The translations under genes and the position numbers were made by a program. Shown in pieces: positions 1-7,812 of a stretch of 37,691 nt of DNA. The notes beneath the pieces were generated by a model that was not told the origin of the DNA, ran no database searches, and saw only the letters and a list, made by a program, of their open reading frames with translations. The first letter of the stretch is position 1, and every line of letters starts with the position of its first letter. Source of the stretch: Chitinophagales bacterium (GTDB lineage: Bacteria; Bacteroidota; Bacteroidia; Chitinophagales; Chitinophagaceae); contig JAAFIK010000049.1 in NCBI GenBank assembly GCA_013298665.1, forward strand, positions 1-37,691. The letters are read 5' to 3'.

Positions 1-312
1 GACACAATGACAGGTGGCGGTTAAGCAGAAGCCATCTCCGGTAAAGCAAAGACCATCGTCAGTCAAACAAGAGGCATCTCCGGTAAAGCAGAAGACATCT
101 CCGGCCAAACAATGAGCATCGTCTGTAAAGCAGGAGTCAACTCCCGTAAAGCAGAAGGCATCTCCGGCCAAACAATGACCATCGTCTGTAAAGCAAAGAC
201 AAACTACTGCAGAGCAAACACCAACGCCAGTCGGGCAGCCCCCAACGCCGGCCAAACAATCAGCAACTCCGGTATAGCAGAAGCCAACGTCAGGCACTCA
301 GAAGCCATCTCC
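1..312. repeat. Degenerate 21-bp tandem array (left)
   Basis: From 19 to 312 the sequence reads as 14 consecutive units of exactly 21 bp with no spacers. A typical unit begins ggtaaagcagaag and ends catctcc; others begin ggccaaacaatgag and end catcgtc, so two or more subtypes alternate. Positions 1-18 look like a worn or cut unit, so the array may continue to the left of the window. Because 21 is a multiple of three, the array stays open for translation, which creates a 117-codon reading frame (112-465) that I do not regard as a gene. Function is unknown. Confidence 0.85.
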
Positions 313-410
313 CTTAAGCGCGGATGCAAACCCGCGGCTCCTCCTGCTTTTGATGTATTCTTCTCCTGCTACTGTTCCACATATGAGATGCAAAACATAA
401 GTATGCAGAC

Positions 411-456
411 AGAACCCCGGCTAAGTACTGAGTATCGAGTACTTAGCCGGGGTTCT
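411..456. other. Perfect 19-bp hairpin
   Basis: Positions 411-429 (starting agaaccccgg) are the exact reverse complement of 438-456, with an 8-nt loop at 430-437. It lies 43 bp beyond the stop codon of the minus-strand SnoaL-like gene and could end its transcript, but no run of T follows on either strand, so a classical intrinsic terminator is doubtful. The stretch 313-410 before it holds only a weak GC-rich inverted repeat (319-323 with 332-336) and no gene that I can see. Confidence 0.8.
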
Positions 457-498
457 GATACTTGATTCTTCTTCTCCTGCTCTTGTGCGTAACCCGCG

Positions 499-855
499 TT
501 AAAAGAAAAATTGTTCTTTTACGATCTTCCCGTCTTTTACTTCGTACACGGCAATTTCGTCCATATTCATACGGCCCATACCTTTCATGGTGATGTCCAT
601 ACCCATGGCTACGCTGAAGAACCTACCCCCGACTACTGGTTCGCTGCAATACCCGCCGTGCATTTCTTCAATCATTCCCTGGAACTGCCTGCCTTTTTCC
701 TTGATGGCCTCCATGCCTGTTACCGATTGCATCCCCTGGGCATGTTCAGGTTCGATGCTTACGGCATCTGCGGCATACAGCTCATCCTGTATGGCTTCCC
801 ATTGGTTGGTTTTAGCGAGCGCATCGTACCGTGCTGCTACTTCTGCTGTTGTCAT
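499..855 (-). CDS. SnoaL-like / NTF2-fold protein
   Basis: A 118-residue protein of the nuclear transport factor 2 (SnoaL-like) superfamily, which includes small cone-shaped alpha+beta barrels acting as isomerases, hydrolases or binding proteins. The family pattern is visible: an N-terminal helix with a WEAIQDELY segment, then YAADAVSIEPE, a GMEAIKEKGRQF helix, and C-terminal strands ending DEIAVYEVKDGKIVKEQFFF. The length is normal for a single-domain member and there is no signal peptide, so it should be cytoplasmic. A good Bacteroidota promoter lies 30-60 bp upstream. It is a single-gene unit, divergent from the glycosidase gene. The fold is fairly sure; substrate and role cannot be read from the sequence. 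Confidence 0.8.
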   Translation of the reverse strand: MTTAEVAARYDALAKTNQWEAIQDELYAADAVSIEPEHAQGMQSVTGMEAIKEKGRQFQGMIEEMHGGYCSEPVVGGRFFSVAMGMDITMKGMGRMNMDEIAVYEVKDGKIVKEQFFF

Positions 856-886
856 GTTTTTTTTATTTTGGGATTAAAAAGAAGTA

Positions 887-917
887 CAAGATAATATTCT
901 TCTCCATGTGATCAAAA
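887..917 (-). promoter_or_regulatory. Bacteroidota-type promoter of the SnoaL-like gene
   Basis: Read on the minus strand there is a TTTTG box (913-917), a 19-nt spacer and TATCTTG (887-893), close to the TTTG / TAnnTTTG consensus of Bacteroidota. The start codon at 855 would leave a leader of roughly 25 nt. Confidence 0.6.
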
Positions 918-999
918 CCGGTTATGTAAAATCGGGGTTAACTTTTTTATGCGTATTCCATACAGCGGCGGGAAAGGGGATTTACTGTATCTTCCGCTT

Positions 1000-1980
1000 A
1001 TGAAATACCGGATATTGGTCATAACAATGCTGCTCATGGCACGGGTGTTACCGGCACAATTGCGCTGGACAAAGGTGGACACGGGTTATGGTGTACTGCC
1101 CCGCGGTTTTGCCTTGTACAAAACAACCGACTCGCTGGAGGGTAAACCTTTTGCAGCCTGGTATGCGATAGCTTTGCTGAAAGACAGATCGTTGTATTTT
1201 ACAACAGACACCACCATGAGGAGGCGGTTGACACCTGCACAGTTTTATGAAAAAAATGACCATCCCTTGCTGGTGGTCAACGGCACTTTTTTTTCTTTTG
1301 CGACCAACCAGAACCTCAATGTCATCATGCAAAAGGGCCGTTTGCTGTCGTACAACGTACATACCATCGCTGGTAAGGGCAAGGATACGCTCCGCTATCA
1401 CCATATGCTTGGAAGTGCTATCGGTATTTCGCGCAAAAGAAAAGCAGATGTGGCCTGGTTGTTTACCGACAGCAGCCAACGCTATCCGGTTGCCTTTGAA
1501 AACGATCCTGTACGTTTCATGGATTCGCTGCCCGGTTTCAGCCGGCAAACCTTTCTGTCTGATGCGGCTGTAAAAGCCACAGGTCGTACCGGTGGCCTGG
1601 TACAACAATGGAAAATGCGGACGGCCATTGGTGGTGGCCCGGTACTCATTCATGATGGCCGGATGCGGGTGACCAATAATGAGGAGATGAAATTTACGGG
1701 TAAGGCGATTGAGGATAAACATCCGCGCACGGCCATGGGGTATACGGCTGACGGCCGGCTGATCATACTGGTGATTGAGGGGCGTTTTCCCGGAGTGGCC
1801 GAGGGTGCGAGCCTGACACAGGAAGCACGCCTGCTGCTGGACCTGGGTTGCATAGAGGCATTGAACTTAGATGGTGGTGGCAGCAGTTGTATGCTCATCA
1901 ATGGCCGGGAAACGATACGGCCTTCCGATAAAACGGGGCAAAGACCGGTGCCGGGTGTGTTCCTGGTACAACTGCAGTAG
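1000..1980 (+). CDS. Phosphodiester glycosidase (NAGPA domain) family protein, exported
   Basis: A 326-residue protein. I place the start at 1000 rather than the longer in-frame 949, because MKYRILVITMLLMARVLPAQ is a clean signal peptide at the new N terminus. The C-terminal two thirds match the NAGPA / DUF2233 family (phosphodiester glycosidases related to the mannose-6-phosphate uncovering enzyme): GGGPVLIHDG, HPRTAMGYTADGRL, and the C-terminal LNLDGGGSSCMLINGR, a hallmark of the family. Bacterial members are thought to hydrolyse glycosidic phosphodiester bonds in the envelope, but the substrate here is unknown. It stands alone, about 107 bp upstream of the ABC exporter on the same strand with that gene's own promoter between them. 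Confidence 0.85.
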   Translation: MKYRILVITMLLMARVLPAQLRWTKVDTGYGVLPRGFALYKTTDSLEGKPFAAWYAIALLKDRSLYFTTDTTMRRRLTPAQFYEKNDHPLLVVNGTFFSFATNQNLNVIMQKGRLLSYNVHTIAGKGKDTLRYHHMLGSAIGISRKRKADVAWLFTDSSQRYPVAFENDPVRFMDSLPGFSRQTFLSDAAVKATGRTGGLVQQWKMRTAIGGGPVLIHDGRMRVTNNEEMKFTGKAIEDKHPRTAMGYTADGRLIILVIEGRFPGVAEGASLTQEARLLLDLGCIEALNLDGGGSSCMLINGRETIRPSDKTGQRPVPGVFLVQLQ

Positions 1981-2049
1981 GTAAAGAATTGTTTTTTGAT
2001 TTGTTCACAGAAAGCCCCGGCCCGGTATACTTACCTGTTGTGCCGAAAG

Positions 2050-2080
2050 TTTGCGGCAGACGCCTATAAGTGTATCTTTG
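2050..2080 (+). promoter_or_regulatory. Bacteroidota-type promoter of the ABC exporter
   Basis: TTTG at 2050-2053, a 19-nt spacer, then a perfect TATCTTTG at 2073-2080. The ATG at 2088 is only 7 nt past the -7 box, so the transcript should be leaderless or nearly so. Confidence 0.75.
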
Positions 2081-2087
2081 CGCTTTC

Positions 2088-3926
2088 ATGAAGCAACTCC
2101 TCTCCATCAATCATTTTTTCTGGAAGTACCGCTGGCGTTTATTGCTGGGGATACTGTTTGTAGTATTGACCAATTACTTCCGCATTCTTGCTCCGCAACT
2201 GACGGGGTATGTGGTGAATACCGTTGTACACCAGGCAGAAGCCTCGGGTAATACCGGCAAGCCCGTTGTCAACGGTGCAAACGATAAGAATTATGACCTG
2301 CTTGTGCAGGGGATCATCACTGTATTCGACCGGCAAGCCAGCCTCGGCAAACGCATTCTCTTCAGCGGAATTACGCTACTGGTGGTAGCCCTGATCAGCG
2401 GCTTTTTTATGTTCCTGATGCGGCAAACAATTATCGTGATGAGCCGCCATATTGAATACGACCAGAAGAACGGGATCTACCGCCATTACCAGCGGTTAGA
2501 TATGGGGTTTTATAAAGTACACCAAACCGGCGACCTGATGAATCGTATTGCAGAGGACGTCAGCCGTGTGCGGATGTACACCGGCCCGGCCATCATGTAC
2601 TTTATCAACCTTGCGGCAGTAATCGGGTTCAGCGTTTTTTTTATGCTTAAATCTGATCCTGTACTCACCCTGATCGTGCTGGCGCCATTGCCCCTGCTGG
2701 CCATAACCATTTATTATGTCAATACCATCATCAACAAAAAAAGCGAACGCATACAGGGGCTGCTCAGCGACCTCACTACCAATGCGCAGGAATCTTATTC
2801 GGGTATCCGTGTGATCAAATCTTTTGTACAGGAAAAAGCAATGTTTGGCTTTTTTAAACAAAACAGCACGGCATACCGCGACAATGCCCTGAGCCTGGCC
2901 AAAACGGAGGCGATCTATTTTCCGAGTATGGCTTTACTCATCGGGCTGAGTACCCTGCTTACCATTATGGCGGGTGCTTTCCGCGTGCTGGACGGGTCTG
3001 TCAGCATGGGTACCATCGTTGAGTTTGTGGTATATATCCAGATGCTCACCTTCCCGGTTAGTGCCATCGGCTGGACGGCAAGTATGATACAACGGGCGGC
3101 GGCTTCACAAAAAAGGATCAATGAGTTTCTGCATACCGAACCCAGGGTAAGCAACAGTACCGACGCTGTATCGCACACCCTGCTGGGGGGCATCGATTTT
3201 CGGGATGTCAGTTTCACCTACCCGCATACGGGGATCACGGCCATTAAAGATTTCTCCTTACAGGTACGTCCGGGCGAAAGGATTGCGGTTGTAGGCAGAA
3301 CGGGTTCTGGTAAGTCAACATTAGCCCAGTTGTTGCTGCGCACCTATGATCCCTCATCGGGTATGCTGTTGTATGATGGTGTACCAGCCACATCGCTGCG
3401 GCTGGAGGAATTGCGTGGCCAGATCAGCTATGTGCCGCAGGATGTATTTCTTTTCAGCGATACAGTAGCGGGCAATATTGGTTTTGGTGTTGCAGATGCC
3501 AATGGTGAGCGGGTGCGTCAGGCGGCGGTACAGGCAAGTGTGCATAACGAAATAGAACATTTTTCTGCGGGTTATGATACGATGATCGGTGAGCGGGGAG
3601 TAACGCTGAGCGGTGGGCAGAAGCAACGCATTTCTATAGCAAGGGCGTTGATCCGTAAGGAATCGCCCATCGTTATCTTCGATGATTGCCTCAGTGCAGT
3701 GGATGCCAGAACAGAAAATGAGATCATCAACAGTTTATACCGGTACCTGCAGGATAAAACAGCAGTCATCATCACCCACCGCATTTTTTCACTGTTTGCT
3801 TTTGACAGGATCATTGTGCTGGATGAAGGGCGTATTGCAGAACAGGGTACGCATGAAGACCTGCTGCACCTGAATGGCTTATACGCAAAGATGTACGAGC
3901 GGCAGCAGGAAGAAACGACAGGCTGA
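2088..3926 (+). CDS. ABC exporter, fused permease and ATPase (MsbA/MdlB type)
   Basis: A 612-residue half-transporter: an N-terminal six-helix exporter membrane domain (about residues 15-345) and a C-terminal nucleotide-binding domain. Start 2088 follows the -7 box; the longer frame from 2070 would begin inside that box. Visible motifs are Walker A GRTGSGKST (403-411), Q-loop YVPQD, signature LSGGQ (507-511), Walker B IVIFD (528-532) and the switch histidine in IITHR (564). The residue after Walker B, normally the catalytic glutamate, is Asp533 (FDDCLSAVD). That substitution is known from the degenerate subunit of heterodimeric exporters such as BmrC/BmrD and TM287/288. There is also a polar insertion around residues 50-85. 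No partner subunit lies next to it. Substrate (lipid or drug) unknown. Confidence 0.92.
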   Translation: MKQLLSINHFFWKYRWRLLLGILFVVLTNYFRILAPQLTGYVVNTVVHQAEASGNTGKPVVNGANDKNYDLLVQGIITVFDRQASLGKRILFSGITLLVVALISGFFMFLMRQTIIVMSRHIEYDQKNGIYRHYQRLDMGFYKVHQTGDLMNRIAEDVSRVRMYTGPAIMYFINLAAVIGFSVFFMLKSDPVLTLIVLAPLPLLAITIYYVNTIINKKSERIQGLLSDLTTNAQESYSGIRVIKSFVQEKAMFGFFKQNSTAYRDNALSLAKTEAIYFPSMALLIGLSTLLTIMAGAFRVLDGSVSMGTIVEFVVYIQMLTFPVSAIGWTASMIQRAAASQKRINEFLHTEPRVSNSTDAVSHTLLGGIDFRDVSFTYPHTGITAIKDFSLQVRPGERIAVVGRTGSGKSTLAQLLLRTYDPSSGMLLYDGVPATSLRLEELRGQISYVPQDVFLFSDTVAGNIGFGVADANGERVRQAAVQASVHNEIEHFSAGYDTMIGERGVTLSGGQKQRISIARALIRKESPIVIFDDCLSAVDARTENEIINSLYRYLQDKTAVIITHRIFSLFAFDRIIVLDEGRIAEQGTHEDLLHLNGLYAKMYERQQEETTG

Positions 3927-3978
3927 GGTGTTGTTTTTTCGGCATCGGGCGGGTGTGATCAGGATACGTATTTTACGG

Positions 3979-4020
3979 CATAAAAAAATACCCCCGAAAA
4001 ACGGGGGCTTTCTTTTATGC
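3979..4020. terminator. Bidirectional intrinsic terminator
   Basis: Stem cccccg (3991-3996) with cggggg (4002-4007) around an AAAAA loop, flanked by A-rich and T-rich arms that extend the pairing (gcataaaa at the left, ttttatgc at the right). It lies between the convergent ABC exporter and FKBP genes and can serve both. Confidence 0.85.
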
Positions 4021-4084
4021 GTTAATCATGTTTTATGCTGCCTGAACATTAAAAGAATTAATCTCTTTTAATGCCGGCCGGGTA

Positions 4085-5098
4085 TTATTTTTTCTTAACC
4101 AGTGAATCTGCTTTAGCAGCAAGTTTTACAGAGTCTTCGTATTTTTTCTGCATGGCCATATATTCCTGTTCCTGTTTTTTCTGTATGGCTGCACGCTCGG
4201 CAATTGCAGCGGCTTTGGATTGTACTTCGGGCACTTCAATGTCAAACATCAATACGGTGTTTGGCGCGATGTCTTTGCCTGAACCCCTGGGGCCATAAGC
4301 CCGGCCTGAAGGGACAAAGAAACGTGCTTTAGCACCTTTGGATAGTGTACTCAGTCCGTCTACCCAACCCGTGATTACTTCGGGTTGCCACATCATTACG
4401 GGGTAGGGTTCTTTGCTGGCAGCAGAAGGATCTGTATTGGAATCGAACATTTTACCCGCCAGTGTTCTGCCGGTGTATTTCACTTTTACCGCTACTGAGG
4501 TATCGATGAGTGGGCCGGTGCCGGGTGTGATGATTTCAACATAAGTACCCAAAGCTGTCTTTGTAGCTTTGATATTATTTTTGGCGAGGTATTCCGTGAT
4601 GATTTTATCGTCTGTGGCTGCCTGCAATTGTTCTTTCGCCTTCATTTTTCCTTCGGCAATACTGTTCTGTACTTTCATTGCGCTGTCGGCCTGTGCACGC
4701 TGGCTATATACATTCACGATCTTGTAGGAAGTCAGAAAATACTGTCCCTTTTTAAAAGGCAACTGAATGGGTTGCCCTTTGAAAGCGCTGTCGGTGAGTA
4801 TTTTGATGATCACGCTGTCGCCCATGCGGCACTGCGAAAAAATGTTGAAAATGTCTTTGGGCATGGATGCCGAATCGAAGGGCGCTACCTGGTTGGCATA
4901 GTCTGCCGAACTGAAAAGTACGGAATCTTTGTACATCTGTTTGAAACTGAACTCAATAAAAGTACCTGATTTGAGTTTATCTCCTTTACCGGACGCAACA
5001 ATTTTATATTGTGTGCCGCCCTCTCCTTTTTTAAAACCACTTGTACAAGAGGCCAGCAAAAATGCTGCTGCCAGTGTTCCGTAGAATAATTTTTTCAT
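4085..5098 (-). CDS. FKBP-type peptidyl-prolyl isomerase, lipoprotein
   Basis: A 337-residue lipoprotein. The N terminus MKKLFYGTLAAAFLLASC ends in a lipobox (LASC), so it should be lipid-anchored at Cys18 in the envelope. The C-terminal FKBP domain (about 185-295) keeps the usual active-site residues: Tyr in VKYTGR, Phe-Asp in GKMFDSN, Val-Ile and Trp in EVITGWVDGL, and Tyr in RAYGPRG. The N-terminal half (30-165) resembles a diverged second FKBP-like domain, and a lysine/glutamine-rich helix ends the protein. It lies 30 bp downstream of nrnA on the same strand and probably shares its transcript. A clear paralogue without the lipobox is at 28547-29539. Role: folding of exported proteins; clients unknown. 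Confidence 0.9.
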   Translation of the reverse strand: MKKLFYGTLAAAFLLASCTSGFKKGEGGTQYKIVASGKGDKLKSGTFIEFSFKQMYKDSVLFSSADYANQVAPFDSASMPKDIFNIFSQCRMGDSVIIKILTDSAFKGQPIQLPFKKGQYFLTSYKIVNVYSQRAQADSAMKVQNSIAEGKMKAKEQLQAATDDKIITEYLAKNNIKATKTALGTYVEIITPGTGPLIDTSVAVKVKYTGRTLAGKMFDSNTDPSAASKEPYPVMMWQPEVITGWVDGLSTLSKGAKARFFVPSGRAYGPRGSGKDIAPNTVLMFDIEVPEVQSKAAAIAERAAIQKKQEQEYMAMQKKYEDSVKLAAKADSLVKKK

Positions 5099-5128
5099 GT
5101 TTTGATTATATTTAATATGGATAACTAT

Positions 5129-6151
5129 TTATGCTTTTGGATAACTGCTCAATTGTGCTTCATTTTCGCGGATGGCTTTTTTAAACTTAGCCACTGCTTC
5201 ATCCAGTGATTCGGTGTTTTTACCCCCCGCGGCGTGAAAATGTCCGCCCCCATTGAAGTAAGTACGGGCAAATGTATTGGCATCAAAATCGCCTTTGCTG
5301 CGGAAAGAACTTTTACGTTCTTCTCCCCGGTCGATAAAGATGGCTGCGAGTTTTATGCCCTGGATACTGAGGGGGAAGTTCACCAACCCCTCCGTGTCTC
5401 CCGTACGGATATCGTATTTGAGCAGATCACTTTGCGGAATGGCGATAAGTGCGGTGTTGAGGTCGTAGAAAATCTCCATCCGGTTCAGCAATACATTGCC
5501 AAAAAAACGAAAGCGGTTTTCCAGGAAATTATCAAAGAGGGCTTCGTGTACCTTGCTGTGTTCGAGTCCCAGCTCTTTAAGCCGTGCAACCATGTGGTGT
5601 ACGCTGGCCGTGGTGGAAGGAAAGCGGAAAGACCCGGTATCTGTCATGACCCCGGCATATAAACATGCTGCAACATCTTTATTGATCAGTGCCTCATGCC
5701 CCGATTCCACGATAAAATCGTAGATCATTTCGGCTGTAGAACTTTTACGGGTATTGCTGATGCCATAGGCGAATACCGCGGTCTGCGGTTCTTCGTGGTG
5801 GTCGATCAGTACCCGTTCTCCTTTGGCTGCTGCCAGCAGTTGCTCCATTCGCTTGGTACGGCCGAGTATGTTAAAGTCGAGGCAGAAAATCCATGCAGCG
5901 GCTTCGATGGCGGCGTTGGCCTTTACCGGCTGGTTTTCGAAATCGAGTACCAGCTTGCAGCCGGGCATCCAGTTGAGAAAACTGGCCCAGTTGGTGGGGG
6001 CTATTACGGTTACTTCATGCCCCAGTTGTACCAGTACATGGTAAAGCCCGAGCGATGACCCCATTGCATCGGCATCAGGTTTCTGGTGCGTGGTAATCAC
6101 GACCTTTCTTTTTTGTTCCAGTAATGGATATATCTGTTGAATTGGTAGCAT
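5129..6151 (-). CDS. nrnA: DHH-family oligoribonuclease / pAp phosphatase (NrnA)
   Basis: A 340-residue DHH/DHHA1 phosphoesterase. NrnA-type enzymes degrade short oligoribonucleotides and dephosphorylate 3',5'-pAp in the cytoplasm. The metal-binding motifs are present: THQKPDADAMGSS near the N terminus, CLDFN, the signature LIDHH, and GVMTDTGSFRF; the C-terminal DHHA1 domain shows GGGHFHAAGG. I chose the ATG at 6151 (MLPIQQIYPLLEQKRK). The longer frame from 6343 adds 64 residues unlike the family and would run through the promoter. The length is then typical. It is divergent from ndk and probably co-transcribed with the FKBP gene downstream. Confidence 0.9.
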   Translation of the reverse strand: MLPIQQIYPLLEQKRKVVITTHQKPDADAMGSSLGLYHVLVQLGHEVTVIAPTNWASFLNWMPGCKLVLDFENQPVKANAAIEAAAWIFCLDFNILGRTKRMEQLLAAAKGERVLIDHHEEPQTAVFAYGISNTRKSSTAEMIYDFIVESGHEALINKDVAACLYAGVMTDTGSFRFPSTTASVHHMVARLKELGLEHSKVHEALFDNFLENRFRFFGNVLLNRMEIFYDLNTALIAIPQSDLLKYDIRTGDTEGLVNFPLSIQGIKLAAIFIDRGEERKSSFRSKGDFDANTFARTYFNGGGHFHAAGGKNTESLDEAVAKFKKAIRENEAQLSSYPKA

Positions 6152-6160
6152 AAAGCGGCG

Positions 6161-6168
6161 CAAAAGTA
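6161..6168 (-). promoter_or_regulatory. -7 box of nrnA
   Basis: The minus strand reads TACTTTTG, a full match to TAnnTTTG, ending 9 nt before the nrnA start codon. No clear TTTG box is seen at the expected distance. A leaderless or nearly leaderless transcript is implied. Confidence 0.5.
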
Positions 6169-6373
6169 GGGTTAAAATCTGATACTGGGAAAAGATCGCG
6201 GGTGCAGATACCTGCTGAATGTCTGCGGCTTGCCGGCAGGCACACCCGTTTCCGTTGACCGGTACCGCTTGAAATACCGGCGTAAAGCCCGAAACCCATC
6301 TGCCGTAAACGATTGTTATGGTATAATCCGGGTTAAATCCCAAACCAGGCAGTGATACAATACCGGGTTTTAT

Positions 6374-6381
6374 TATCTTTG
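6374..6381 (+). promoter_or_regulatory. -7 box of ndk
   Basis: TATCTTTG, a perfect match to TAnnTTTG, 17 nt before the ndk ATG at 6399. The -33 region is weak (GTG at the 19-nt distance). Confidence 0.55.
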
Positions 6382-6398
6382 CGCCTCAAAATCGAGAT

Positions 6399-6815
6399 AT
6401 GACGAACAGAACTTTTACAATGATCAAGCCGGATGCGACTGAGAAAGGGTATACCGGTGCCATCCTGGCGCAAATCAATGCTGCTGGTTTCAGGATTGCA
6501 GCCATGAAGATGCTGCACATCAGCAAGGAGAAAGCGGGTGAATTTTACGCTGTGCATAAAGAAAGACCCTTTTATGGCGAATTGGTGGATTTTATGAGCC
6601 GTGGCCCCATCACAGCAGCGATTCTTGAAAAAGAGAATGCAGTTGAAGATTTTCGTAAACTCATTGGTGCAACCAATCCGGCTAATGCCGGGGAGGGTAC
6701 CATCCGTAAATTGTATGCTGCTTCCGTGGGTGAAAATGCCATTCATGGTAGTGATAGCAACGAAAACGCGGCAATTGAAGGCGATTTTTTCTTCAGCAAG
6801 CTGGAGCAATTTTAA
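6399..6815 (+). CDS. ndk: Nucleoside diphosphate kinase
   Basis: A 138-residue enzyme that moves the gamma-phosphate of ATP to other nucleoside diphosphates through a phosphohistidine. The catalytic histidine is His116 in NAIHGSDS, the family signature, and Lys10 in [11 protein letters not shown] is the conserved phosphate-binding lysine. [15 protein letters not shown] and the GEGTIRK segment are also typical. The length is standard. It is a single-gene unit with its own -7 box and terminator, divergent from nrnA across a 247-bp gap. Confidence 0.97.
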   Translation: MTNRTFTMIKPDATEKGYTGAILAQINAAGFRIAAMKMLHISKEKAGEFYAVHKERPFYGELVDFMSRGPITAAILEKENAVEDFRKLIGATNPANAGEGTIRKLYAASVGENAIHGSDSNENAAIEGDFFFSKLEQF

Positions 6816-6834
6816 CCAAATGCCTTTTTATACA

Positions 6835-6868
6835 AACAGCCCCGCCAATTGGAGGGGCTGTTTTATTT
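6835..6868 (+). terminator. Intrinsic terminator of ndk
   Basis: The arm aacagcccc (6835-6843) pairs perfectly with ggggctgtt (6854-6862), followed by a T-rich tail. It sits 20 bp after the ndk stop codon. From here to 7073 I see no gene. Confidence 0.88.
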
Positions 6869-7073
6869 TACACAAGCACAAACAAACAATGGGTTAAACC
6901 GTTTAGTCTTATAGTAATATGATTCTGGTACAATACCGGTAAACATTCCATGTAAGCCGGGGAGAAAAATGACTTTGTGATTTTATCAGTATTGATACAC
7001 TTTATAAATGCCTGCCAGGGCCAGACAAGTTAAAAACGCACAGGAATCCACTATATTGTGCGCCCATTCTGAT

Positions 7074-7784
7074 ATGATTGTTTCACTCACTATTATACGG
7101 TATAAAAAAAGGTATATTCCATTTGCCCTGCTGGCGATGGCAGTACACCGGCTGCCCCTTGTGCTGAACCGGAACATTTCCTTTTTTAAGCTGATGGGTT
7201 CGGGACGTAACGGCACTTTCGACAAAACCCCCGATTGGCAGCAATGGGCGGTTATGGCTGTGAACAAGGGTGAAAACCTGGCCGAACTGCCCCCGCTGCG
7301 AAGCTTGTATGGCGCATTCATCAGCGGGTGGTGGCGCTTCTGGGGGTGTAAAACCCTTAGCTTTCTGCTTGAACCACTGGAGGGGCATGGCACCTGGGAT
7401 CACCAGAGCCCGTTTGGGGATCTGCCAAAACAAACAGCTTATGAAGGTCGTATCGCCGTGCTGACCCGTGCTACCATACGTTTGCGCAAACTTGGCCGGT
7501 TCTGGCAACACGTGGCCCCTGTTGCACAGCATATGGCCGGGGCAAAGGGCTTTCTCTCTTCTTTCGGGATTGGCGAAGTACCCTGGATCAAACAGGCTAC
7601 ATTCAGCATCTGGGAGAGTAAAGCCGATATGAAGGATTTCGCTTACCGGCTGCACGAACACGCGGATGTGGTGAGAAAAACCCGCCAGGAAAACTGGTAC
7701 CGCGAAGAAATGTTTGTCCGTTTCCGCGTACTGGATTGCCAGGGCAGCCTGAATAATCTTCCGCCTTTGGCGGGCAAGTTGTAG
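7074..7784 (+). CDS. Spheroidene monooxygenase (CrtA)-like protein
   Basis: A 236-residue protein resembling the CrtA spheroidene monooxygenase family, carotenoid ketolases first known from purple bacteria. Matching blocks, recalled from the family, are FFKLMGSGRNGTF, the aromatic FISGWWRFWGCK, LLEPLEGHGTWD, the AVLTRATIR strand, SFGIGEVPWIKQATFSIW, and the HADVVRKTRQENWY segment. The start at 7074 (MIVSLTIIRYKKRY) is preferred to 7008 because the extra 22 residues look non-coding. No carotenoid gene (crtB, crtI, crtY, crtZ) is present in the window, so the true substrate is open. It is followed 28 bp later by arginase on the same strand. Confidence 0.75.
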   Translation: MIVSLTIIRYKKRYIPFALLAMAVHRLPLVLNRNISFFKLMGSGRNGTFDKTPDWQQWAVMAVNKGENLAELPPLRSLYGAFISGWWRFWGCKTLSFLLEPLEGHGTWDHQSPFGDLPKQTAYEGRIAVLTRATIRLRKLGRFWQHVAPVAQHMAGAKGFLSSFGIGEVPWIKQATFSIWESKADMKDFAYRLHEHADVVRKTRQENWYREEMFVRFRVLDCQGSLNNLPPLAGKL

Positions 7785-7812
7785 CTTTACCGCCATATAT
7801 ACGCTTGTTTGT

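Noticed and set aside
112..465. 117-codon plus-strand reading frame over the left array
   Set aside because: It exists because the 21-bp units are a multiple of three. It has no domain, odd composition, and runs into the 19-bp hairpin.
1048..1722. 224-codon minus-strand frame
   Set aside because: Shadow of the phosphodiester glycosidase gene, which has clear domain motifs on the other strand.
2070..2087. GTG start six codons upstream for the ABC exporter
   Set aside because: That start lies within the TATCTTTG promoter box, so it cannot be on the transcript.
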